NCBI GenBank assembly: GCA_026770585.1 | Contig: MU647382.1 | Coordinates: forward strand, 80,417-97,557 | Source: Baffinella frigidus | Taxonomy: Eukaryota > Cryptophyceae > Cryptomonadales > Baffinellaceae | Reading direction: 5' to 3' | DNA: 17,141 nt | Shown here: piece by piece, positions 15,901-17,141 of the stretch | Numbering within the stretch: the first letter of the stretch is position 1 | Layout: each line of letters begins with the position of its first letter | Notes under the pieces: model-generated | The model's database searches: none | Told to the model about the DNA's origin: nothing | The model's input: the letters and a program-made list of their open reading frames with translations, nothing else | Made by a program: the position numbers and the translations under genes

Positions 15901-16653
15901 AGGAGGCCATCGAAGACCGGTGAGTTGCTTTTTTACTGGGCTCGTAACCTCAGGGAGCTAATCGTCTGCCGAAACCCGACGAAATTCGAAATCTGATACC
16001 CGGAATTTGATACCCGAAACCCGAGATTCGAACGGGAGCCCGTTCGGGGATGTGGGCATGTGCTTCAAGGAGGCCATCGAAGACAGGTTTCGGGTTTAGG
16101 GTTTAGGTCCCTGAACCCGGAACCTGAAACCCGGAACTCGGAACCCAGAACCCGAAACCCGGAACCCGACATCTGATACCCGAAATCTGATACCCGAAAC
16201 CTGATACCCGAAATCTGATACCCGAAACGCGAGACGTTGCGAACGAGAGCCCGTTCGGGGACGTGAACATGCGCTTCAAGGAGGCCATCGAAGAGAAGTT
16301 ATATCCCTTAAGTGACCAACGGGTGAATAATCGCCCGTGGAAGCCCTAGACAGGTCCTAGGGCCCTACGGTAGGGCGTATGAGCCTACTGGTCACTTAAG
16401 GGATACATAAACCCTAAACCATTTTCAGCGTTGTAGCCTCGCGCCCCGAATCCCTCTGTTCCCAGGTTAAGACTTGACCCTAACCCATAAACTATGAATC
16501 CTAAACCCTAAACCCTAACCCTGAACCCGAAACCCGAAACCCTAATACCCGAAATCTGATACCCGAACCCCTCTGATACCCGAAATTTGATACCCGAAAC
16601 CCGACACCAGGCTGGCCAAGGACATGGAACCGCCTCCGCAGAAGAAAGCCAAG
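2669..16653 (+). CDS. PRP31: PRP31/PRPF31-like pre-mRNA splicing factor, 11 exons, 3' end outside window
   Basis: PRP31 is a U4/U6 snRNP protein. It binds the Snu13/15.5K-U4 snRNA complex through its Nop domain and links U4/U6 to U5 in the nuclear tri-snRNP. Exons: 2669-2756, 3513-3655, 4433-4534, 6594-6705, 7930-7985, 9195-9263, 11167-11286, 12219-12311, 14054-14128, 15211-15344, 16611-16653. All phases agree, giving 345 codons without a stop. Family matches, from memory of human PRPF31: RFPELEALIQNHMDYVRTV (about 127-145, NOSIC), VMVVTVTATTTSGKEL (168-183), LDYIESRMNILAPNL (209-223), AGGLQELSRMPACNV (239-253), KKAVKLVSAKCTLAAR (293-308) and MEPPPQKK (336-343). Human PRPF31 has 499 residues, so roughly the last third, including the basic C-terminal region, is missing past the window. 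Of the two human retinitis pigmentosa alanines, the one in IAPNL is conserved (LAPNL) and the one in MALEL is Thr here. The exon model comes from reading frame and homology only; there is no transcript. Confidence 0.95.
3375..3478. repeat. GGGTGTA/GGGTGTG heptamer array in intron 1
   Basis: About 15 units of a 7-bp telomere-like variant end 34 bp before exon 2. The rest of intron 1 (2757-3374) shows no recognisable element or gene. Confidence 0.85.
3513..3655 (+). CDS. PRP31: PRP31 exon 2 (residues 30-77)
   Basis: The acceptor is CAG at 3510-3512. The first two bases complete the Gly codon begun in exon 1. The peptide opens with an acidic stretch (AEEDDMEEDKEFDEV) and ends ELSQLTRLYGSEKLKGHLTK, matching the family segment SVKTIAKLWDS. 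It ends in phase 0 with donor GTGCGC at 3656. Confidence 0.88.
3675..3810. mobile_element. Foldback element, CACGCCAGA family (copy 1)
   Basis: The ends CACGCCAGAGTC and CAGTCTGGCGTG are inverted. The interior shares CTTGGAAGGGG and AAAGTCAATT with copies at 5631-5699 and 5830-5955. It starts 19 bp after the exon 2 donor. Confidence 0.65.
3838..3961. mobile_element. Foldback element with TAATATTAC core (copy B)
   Basis: The outer stem AAACACTTATAATTTATAAA pairs with 3942-3961. The inner stem is AAAATTACTACAC, and TAATATTAC lies at 3892-3900 in the centre. Confidence 0.9.
4019..4123. mobile_element. MITE-like element, TA + TCCCTTAAGTG ends (copy 1)
   Basis: A 105-bp element with ends TATCCCTTAAGTGGCCA and TGGTCACTTACGGGATA. 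Non-coding; contains CCCTACGGTAGGG. TA at both edges suggests a TA target duplication as in Tc1/mariner-derived MITEs. Confidence 0.85.
4169..4317. mobile_element. Foldback element, CCTACGG family (copy 2)
   Basis: The stem AATGGACTAAAAATGGGGTA continues into GTTAGGCCTACGG and pairs with 4285-4317. The inner GGGTAGTTRGGCCTACGG is shared with 250-391; the outer stem differs but is self-complementary. Confidence 0.85.
4433..4534 (+). CDS. PRP31: PRP31 exon 3 (residues 78-111)
   Basis: Acceptor CAG ends at 4432. The 34 codons start VSRERAPPAPYT and end LSNDLAYELEQ, matching the family segment around EYRVIVDANNLTVEIENE. It is phase 0 at both ends. The donor is GTCTGA, a weak match to consensus. 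The last 12-14 nt of the exon plus 26 nt of intron recur at 4729-4768. Confidence 0.9.
4729..4768 (+). pseudogene. Copy of exon 3 3' end with its donor
   Basis: Matches 4521-4560 almost perfectly: the exon tail ATGAGCTCGAACAG, the donor GTCTGA and the following intron bases. It shows that the duplicated unit crosses the exon-intron boundary. Confidence 0.85.
4938..5103. repeat. TTTAGGG blocks alternating with GGTTGGTGACTGATCA
   Basis: Three to four TTTAGGG heptamers alternate with a GGTTGGTGACTGATCA spacer about four times. An interstitial telomere-like minisatellite inside intron 3. Confidence 0.9.
5158..5334. mobile_element. AAGCTT foldback family, copy 1
   Basis: The ends ATGCAAAAAGCTTTCGCCAG and CTGGCGGAAGCTTTTGGCAT are inverted. 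The interior ACAAAATTTATAATGGAAAA and GGGCTTTAAAAGTCCTGAAA is shared with copy 2. The word CGCCAGCG occurs at 5172-5179 and 5289-5296, and inverted at 5313-5320. Confidence 0.9.
5373..5477. mobile_element. MITE-like element, TA + TCCCTTAAGTG ends (copy 2)
   Basis: Again 105 bp, nearly identical to 4019-4123, with an internal hairpin GCCGTCAAATGTGACGGC where copy 1 has a changed version. TA at both ends. Confidence 0.88.
5516..5571 (+). pseudogene. 5' copy of exon 4 with acceptor, frameshifted
   Basis: GACAG|GAGACGATGGC matches the exon 4 acceptor and start, then about 14 nt (ACGACGTGGGTGCG in exon 4) are missing before CAGAACTACGGGACTCGCTT. The gap breaks the reading frame. The copy fades out after GGAGGCGTT. 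Downstream (5572-5630) are ATAACCTG/CAACCTG repeats. Confidence 0.85.
5631..5699. mobile_element. Foldback element, CACGCCAGA family (short copy)
   Basis: The ends CCACGACA and TGTCGTGG are inverted. The interior TTCTTGCAAGGGGTTGCAAA AAGTCAATTT matches the copy at 5830-5955, but the end stem differs there. Confidence 0.6.
5830..5955. mobile_element. Foldback element, CACGCCAGA family (copy 2)
   Basis: A perfect 12-bp end pair CCACGCCAGATT / AATCTGGCGTGG, with interior TTGGAAGGGGTTGCAAAAAG as in the short copy. Preceded by a tandem TTTTTTTCCGCTCGTCT pair at 5780-5820. Confidence 0.75.
6024..6229. mobile_element. Foldback element, GAATGCTAGAGG family (copy 2), inserted in exon 4 copy
   Basis: The ends CCACTCGAGAATGCTAGAGG and ...TTTAGCGTTCTCGGGTG are imperfect inverted repeats. 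Host sequence GAC appears on both sides (6021-6023 and 6230-6232), which suggests a 3-bp target duplication. Non-coding. Confidence 0.8.
6250..6440. mobile_element. AAGCTT foldback family, copy 2, inserted in exon 4 copy
   Basis: The ends TCATGCAAAAAGCTTACG and CGTAAGCTTTTCGCATTA are inverted. Flanked by AACT at 6246-6249 and 6441-6444, a likely 4-bp target duplication. The word ACGTTAAC occurs at 6265-6272 and 6392-6399, and inverted at 6418-6425, where copy 1 has CGCCAGCG. Confidence 0.9.
6482..6593. repeat. Short AACCTGA-AAGGCCC repeats before exon 4
   Basis: Imperfect units around 20 bp (AACCTGACAGAAAGGCCCGT type) lead up to the exon 4 acceptor. The same AACCTG wording follows the exon 4 copy at 5572-5625, so the intron flank was copied with the exon. 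Confidence 0.6.
6594..6705 (+). CDS. PRP31: PRP31 exon 4 (NOSIC segment, residues 112-149)
   Basis: Acceptor CAG ends at 6593. The peptide runs ETMALTTWVRQNYGPRFPEL and on through HMDYVRTVIRL. This is the most recognisable PRP31 block (family: DKYSKRFPELESLVPNALDYIRTVKELG). It ends in phase 1 after the first G of a Gly codon that exon 5 completes. The donor is GTCCCG at 6706, inside a 24-bp repeat array. Damaged copies lie on both sides. Confidence 0.95.
6705..6822. repeat. 24-bp repeat array and foldback spanning the exon 4 donor
   Basis: GTCCCGAAATCTACAGTAGT units repeat in direct orientation through 6789. After ATCCGCCTC, which copies the exon end, comes the inverse GGTACTACTGTAGATTTCGG through 6822. 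The exon 4 donor GTCCCG is the first base of the array. Confidence 0.88.
6859..6886. repeat. Perfect 11-bp stem hairpin
   Basis: CACACATCCCG, loop CAAAAC, CGGGATGTGTG. A strong isolated hairpin in intron 4; no T-run follows and no function can be assigned. Confidence 0.85.
6917..7020 (+). pseudogene. 3' copy of exon 4 with donor, split by a 45-bp insert
   Basis: GGAGTTGGAGGCGCTGATCC through ATGGACTAC (6917-6953) and GTCCGCACCGTGATCCGCCT CG (6999-7020) are exon 4. The 45 bp between begin AGGGG and end CCCCT. The copy ends at donor GTACTT. Confidence 0.88.
7031..7170. mobile_element. Foldback element, AAGATAG family (copy 1)
   Basis: The imperfect end pair GGAAACCGGGTTGA / TCAATCTGTTTCC. The interior shares CCCACCCCTAAGATAG and GTCGATATAGCTTTA with 12048-12194. 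Its right end runs into the TTTCCCGGAG of the next exon 4 copy. Confidence 0.65.
7165..7316 (+). pseudogene. 3' copy of exon 4 with donor, split by a hairpin insert
   Basis: 7165-7195 and 7270-7316 together give the exon 4 sequence from TTTCCCGGAG to ATCCGCCTCG. GCTCATCCAGAA (7184-7195) is repeated at 7270-7281 around a 74-bp insert whose arms GAGAGGCCCGCCTCAGG and CCTGAGGTGGGCCTATCTC pair. It ends at donor GTGCGC. Confidence 0.88.
7505..7604 (+). pseudogene. Two short 5' copies of exon 5 with acceptors
   Basis: GCGCAG|GCAACGGCCTCGACAT (7505 on) and GCACAG|GCTACGGTCTTGACAT (7584 on) each keep the acceptor and about 21 nt of exon 5, then run into CCCTCAACC heptamer-like filler. Confidence 0.85.
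7670..7728 (+). CDS. PRP31: Alternative exon 5 candidate (near-complete copy)
   Basis: The acceptor is GCACAG ending at 7669. The sequence encodes (G)YGLDITNVDLAGVLPSAPA and could use donor GTAAAA at 7729. Length 59 nt gives phase 1 in and phase 0 out, so it could replace exon 5 with one extra residue. Exon 5 at 7930 fits the family spacing better. It could be a mutually exclusive exon or a decaying copy; the AGTAAAATTATCC repeat at 7728-7790 may have created the donor by chance. Confidence 0.4.
7728..7800. repeat. 21-bp tandem repeat
   Basis: Three copies of AAGTAAAATTATCCTGAACCC, followed by CCCGAAA heptamers. Each unit carries a GTAAAA. Confidence 0.85.
7930..7985 (+). CDS. PRP31: PRP31 exon 5 (residues 149-167)
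   Basis: Acceptor GCGCAG ends at 7929. It encodes (G)NGLDITNVDLSGVLPSAT, matching GNSLDKCKNNENLQQILTNAT, and ends in phase 0 before donor GTACAC. Of several copies of this exon it alone has both splice sites and the family spacing SAT-VMVV (human NAT-IMVV). A near-complete rival copy is at 7670-7728. Confidence 0.88.
8289..8323. repeat. (AT)n microsatellite
   Basis: About 17 AT units inside intron 5. Confidence 0.95.
8401..8484. repeat. 36-bp tandem repeat
   Basis: Units start at 8401, 8437 and 8473 (ACATATATGTGTACATATAC GTATAGTAGAGACCAT). About 2.3 copies. Confidence 0.9.
8509..8647. repeat. 18-bp minisatellite
   Basis: CAGTGGTCGTGTCCCGGA repeated, homogeneous at the 3' end and degenerate at the 5' end. 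It abuts an exon 5 3' copy. Confidence 0.9.
8680..9190. repeat. CCCGAAA, CCCTAAA and CCCCAAA heptamer filler
   Basis: Mainly CCCGAAA units to about 8830, CCCTAAA mixtures to 9000, then a homogeneous CCCCAAA run at 9012-9063, then CCCTAAG/CCCTAAA up to the exon 6 acceptor. No gene seen. Confidence 0.85.
9195..9263 (+). CDS. PRP31: PRP31 exon 6 (residues 168-190)
   Basis: The acceptor is ATAG ending at 9194. The 23 codons encode VMVVTVTATTTSGKEL followed by PAAQLEK, matching IMVVSVTASTTQGQQL in the family (start of the Nop domain). Phase 0 at both ends; donor GTCTGC. At least five degraded copies follow in intron 6. Confidence 0.92.
9276..10740. repeat. Telomere-like filler with many CCCTAAACTAGGG junctions, intron 6
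   Basis: CCCTAAA and TTTAGGG tracts in both orientations meet at CTAAACTAGGG-type junctions many times (for example 9414-9424, 9907-9917, 10570-10580). A CCCAAAA run lies at 9796-9832, and CCTGGCCCTTAACCCTAACC CGTC units at 10362-10530. Partial exon 6 copies are embedded. Confidence 0.85.
9531..10351 (+). pseudogene. Five partial copies of exon 6
   Basis: 9531-9629: the GATGGTGGTGACGGTGACGG part doubled, with an insert before GGGAAGGAGC. 9663-9695: 3' piece with CAG...AAG|GC. 9941-9974: 3' piece, AAG|GTCTCG. 10187-10245: long but with base losses. 10323-10351: short 3' piece, AAG|GTCTGG. Three of the five have a donor GT or GC at the right place. Confidence 0.85.
10787..10809. repeat. Perfect 9-bp stem hairpin
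   Basis: GGCTCGCCG, loop ATTTT, CGGCGAGCC. Followed at 10891-10957 by a tandem pair of GTCAACCAGRCCT...TCTTGGATGTTGT. The rest of 10741-11166 is CCCGAAA/CCCTAAA-like filler with no gene. Confidence 0.8.
11167..11286 (+). CDS. PRP31: PRP31 exon 7 (Nop-domain coiled coil, residues 191-230)
   Basis: The acceptor is CCAG ending at 11166. The 40 codons include VITACNQTLELETTRLDILD and YIESRMNILAPNLTAVVTSK, matching LEEACDMALELNASKHRIYEYVESRMSFIAPNLS. Phase 0 at both ends; donor GTGCGT. Two truncated copies of its 3' part follow in intron 7, the first with donor GTACGT. Confidence 0.96.
11392..11673 (+). pseudogene. Two 3' copies of exon 7
   Basis: 11392-11478 is an 87-nt, nearly exact copy of the 3' two thirds of exon 7, ending at donor GTACGT; it has no acceptor. 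11634-11673 is a shorter piece (ATCCTGGACTACATCGAGTC) with ATG changed to ATA. Between them, intron words GTGCGTCCGTTTAATCGCTA GTC and GCTACCGCGAAA are repeated too. Confidence 0.9.
11961..12026 (+). pseudogene. Chimeric fragment: exon 8 piece followed by exon 7 piece
   Basis: 11961-12000 resembles the middle of exon 8 (ATGGCAGGGGGGG...CAGGAGCTGTC, with an expanded G run). 12004-12026 is exon 7 (CGCCTGGACATCCTAGACTA C, with an in-frame TAG). The order is reversed relative to the gene. Confidence 0.8.
12048..12194. mobile_element. Foldback element, AAGATAG family (copy 2)
   Basis: End arms GCGGGGCGACTCAATTTAAA CCG and CGGTTTAAATTGAGTCGTCC CGC pair with one mismatch in 23. The inner pair TATGCTATCTTAAGGGTGG / CCCATCCCAAGATAGCAAAA relates it to 7031-7170. 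It ends 24 bp before exon 8, so it must supply part of the 3' splice region. Confidence 0.9.
12219..12311 (+). CDS. PRP31: PRP31 exon 8 (Nop domain, residues 231-261)
   Basis: Acceptor TTTTGCAG ends at 12218. It encodes VAAQMMAMAGGLQELSRMPA then CNVQMMGARRK, matching [30 protein letters not shown], the region that contacts 15.5K and U4 RNA in the human complex. Phase 0 at both ends; donor GTCAGA. A foldback element ends only 24 bp before the exon. Four copies of the 3' part follow. Confidence 0.96.
12404..12993 (+). pseudogene. Four 3' copies of exon 8 with donors
   Basis: 12404-12435 (donor GTTCAT), 12620-12688 (69 nt, donor GTCACC), 12808-12844 (donor GTCGGA) and 12973-12993 (donor GTCAGT). 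All carry CCAGATGATGGGYG and end at CGCAAG or a variant followed by GT. The second is preceded by TTGGCAG and could act as a short exon. Confidence 0.88.
12845..12972. repeat. GACA/GAGATG/GA simple-repeat tract
   Basis: (GACA)n, then (GAGATG)n, then (GACAGAGC) units, then a long GA run ending just before the last exon 8 copy. Low-complexity frames across it are not genes. Confidence 0.92.
13261..13437. mobile_element. Foldback element with 30-bp flanking direct repeats
   Basis: Arms 13261-13291 and 13407-13437 pair at 28 of 31 positions (CACATGAGGCTACCTATGCG and inverse). Directly outside, TGCGGTCGCTTTGGAAACCT TGCTTTGTCC (13231-13260) is repeated at 13441-13470 with one change. The interior has GTGTGTAGTAATTTTC (13305-13320), related to the TAATATTAC family arm. 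Confidence 0.8.
13556..13969 (+). pseudogene. Four 5' copies of exon 9 with acceptors
   Basis: 13556-13580, 13656-13679, 13840-13864 and 13941-13969 each follow a pyrimidine-rich stretch and ACAG, and start ACGCAGAA...GTCGACAGCGG. They alternate between two tails (TTCTAAGCATCCCTCTGGGT and CTAACAACCCC), so they multiplied in blocks. Confidence 0.92.
14054..14128 (+). CDS. PRP31: PRP31 exon 9 (residues 262-286), followed by a GC donor
   Basis: Acceptor CCAACAG ends at 14053. The 25 codons encode TQNGMSTAALGVRGGVVNQC then PIVTQ, matching the family segment TLSGFSST...HSDIVQSLPP. The only donor that keeps frame with exon 10 is CAG|GCACGT, a GC-AG intron. Upstream lie four 5' copies with acceptors; downstream lie three 3' copies that also keep CAG|GC. 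Confidence 0.9.
14241..14457 (+). pseudogene. Three 3' copies of exon 9 with GC donors
   Basis: 14241-14270 (CCACCAGTGCCCTATCGTCA CCCAG|GCGCGT), 14352-14381 (CAG|GCGCGC) and a stub ending near 14456 (CTCAG|GCGCGT). All keep the C after G at the donor, like the real exon. Confidence 0.88.
14503..14631. mobile_element. Foldback element with TAATATTAC core (copy C)
   Basis: The stem GGAAACGGTTTTAATTTAAA pairs with 14612-14631. The inner arms are AAAATTACTACACG and TGTGTAGTAAATTT. TAATATTAC lies at 14550-14558 next to ACTAGTAA. Confidence 0.92.
14709..15172 (+). pseudogene. Three 5' copies of exon 10 with acceptors
   Basis: 14709-14783 (reads CPQHYRKKAVKLESAKC, nearly intact), 14907-14972 (more diverged) and 15110-15172 (reads CPQDYRNKAVKLV, then TAG at 15149-15151). 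Each follows CAG and ends at the codons for ARC or its equivalent. The true exon 10 follows at 15211. Filler between is CCCTAAA-like. Confidence 0.92.
15211..15344 (+). CDS. PRP31: PRP31 exon 10 (residues 287-330 plus 2 nt)
   Basis: The acceptor is AACAG ending at 15210. It encodes CPQDYRKKAVKLVSAKCTLA, ARCDAANESPFGDVGMRFKE, AIED and AG, matching PPDLRRKAARLVAAKCTLAARVDSFHES...LKDEIERK. The phase 2 end matches exon 11. Donor GTACCC at 15345 was chosen as the first one, but four of the five downstream copies of this exon's 3' end also carry a GT, so donor use is uncertain. Confidence 0.93.
15389..15523. repeat. 21-bp repeat of three heptamers after exon 10
   Basis: Unit CCCGAAACCCGAAATCTGATA, about six copies, repeated again at 15628-15690 and in pieces to 16600. 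Being a multiple of 3 with no stop, it stays open in the PRP31 frame and would encode SDTRNPK heptads if retained. Confidence 0.92.
15524..16298 (+). pseudogene. Five 3' copies of exon 10
   Basis: 15524-15579 (donor GTACCC, with the intron start also copied), 15688-15744 (GTTATA), 15861-15919 (GTGAGT, the best consensus), 16030-16086 (GTTTCG) and 16240-16298 (diverged end). All carry the FGDVGMRFKEAIED coding block or a one- or two-residue variant. Confidence 0.93.
16312..16405. mobile_element. MITE-like element, TA + TCCCTTAAGTG ends (copy 3)
   Basis: A 94-bp member with TATCCCTTAAGTGACCA and TGGTCACTTAAGGGATA ends and internal hairpin ACGGG...CCCGT. It sits 14 bp after an exon 10 copy. The sibling copy at 15688 has GGTTATATACATAGAACC at this point without the element. 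Confidence 0.9.
16611..16653 (+). CDS. PRP31: PRP31 exon 11 (residues 331-345), last exon in window
   Basis: Acceptor CACCAG ends at 16610. The first base completes Arg, then LAKDMEPPPQKKAK, matching KFDKWQEPPPVKQVK in the family. The proposed donor is GTCCGA at 16654. Reading on instead gives 18 unrelated residues and then a TAG inside a foldback element, so splicing is preferred. Confidence 0.85.
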
Positions 16654-16670
16654 GTCCGACGCCCACCACT

Positions 16671-16816
16671 TTCATCTCGGAAGATAACTGAATCAGTTCC
16701 TTTTCAATAGGAGGTTGCATAGGAGAAATTAGTTGGGCCATAGTAAATTCAATTAGGCCTCCTAATTAAACGAAAACGCTAATTAGGGAACTGATTCAGG
16801 CATCTTTCGAGATGAA
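16671..16816. mobile_element. Foldback element in intron 11
   Basis: Outer arms TTCATCTCG / CGAGATGAA and inner arms CTGAATCAGTTCC / GGAACTGATTCAG, with a central AATTAGG-CCTAATT palindrome. It begins 18 bp after the exon 11 donor. No other copy in the window. Confidence 0.88.
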
Positions 16817-17141
16817 CTTGATTTGTACTGCAGGATGTGATGACAGATCAAATCAGAGCATGATGTAAGGCTTTGATTCGATTGGCTTTGATTTGACTTG
16901 TAATTTAGGCCTTGATGTGTACGTTTTGGAAGAGAATGTATTTGTATTTTTTTGGTGCACCGGCTCCCCAAACCACAAACCACAAACCACAAACCACAAA
17001 CCACAAACCACAAACCACAAACCACAAACCACAAACATAGCCCCGAAACCCGAAACCCTAAACCAGGAACGAAAGACCATAGACCCGAAACTCTTACCCT
17101 CAGCTATACTTCCTCAATAAAGCAACTCTACTTCTATCTCT
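16817..17141. repeat. CCACAAA heptamer tract and unassigned intron sequence
   Basis: 16970-17036 is a homogeneous CCACAAA run of about nine units, a variant of CCCTAAA not seen elsewhere in the window. 16817-16969 is AT-richer with GGCTTTGATT words. Nothing recognisable lies from 17060 to the end. Confidence 0.8.

Noticed and set aside
15238-15923. Repeat protein of DTRNPKS units as a separate gene
   Set aside because: It is PRP31 exon 10 read into a 21-bp intron repeat, and lacks its own start context.

Overview
The window looks like nuclear DNA of a eukaryote, most likely a green-lineage microalga. Short, very GC-rich exons sit in long introns, there are no bacterial-style gene blocks, and the introns are full of heptamers related to the TTTAGGG/CCCTAAA plant-algal telomere unit. 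A prasinophyte of the Cymbomonas/Pyramimonas type would fit, but the taxon is an inference from style only.

The dominant gene is on the + strand. I assembled eleven exons between 2669 and 16653 whose phases match at every junction. They give 345 codons without a stop, and the protein reads as the N-terminal two thirds of PRP31/PRPF31, the U4/U6 snRNP protein of the spliceosome (N-terminal region, NOSIC segment, Nop-domain coiled coil and core). The C-terminal exons lie beyond 17141. Coding sequence is 1035 nt of a 13,985-nt span; introns run from 756 to 2059 nt. Intron 9 starts with GC, and many GT donors are weak.

Upstream, a divergent gene on the - strand begins at 2393 with a clear secretory signal peptide. 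It has a second exon at 2021-1839, a doubtful third at 1553-1480, and possibly a short exon at 84-34. I do not recognise its product. The 275 bp between the two start codons is a probable shared promoter.

The introns hold the unusual biology. (1) Most PRP31 exons from exon 3 on are accompanied by truncated copies of themselves. Copies upstream of an exon keep its 5' part with the acceptor; copies downstream keep its 3' part with the donor. (2) Many short foldback elements (about 45-210 bp) fill the rest. In several families the core is conserved between copies while the stem sequence differs, yet stays complementary within each copy. Several have inserted into the exon copies, so the intact exon serves as an empty-site control. 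(3) The remaining filler is telomere-like heptamers in locally uniform variants (CCCTAAA, CCCGAAA, CCCCAAA, CCCAAAA, CCACAAA) plus minisatellites and simple repeats.

Layout: 1-1840 elements and - strand exons; 1839-2393 divergent gene; 2394-2668 promoter; 2669-16653 PRP31 exons with element-filled introns; 16654-17141 start of intron 11 with one foldback and a CCACAAA tract.
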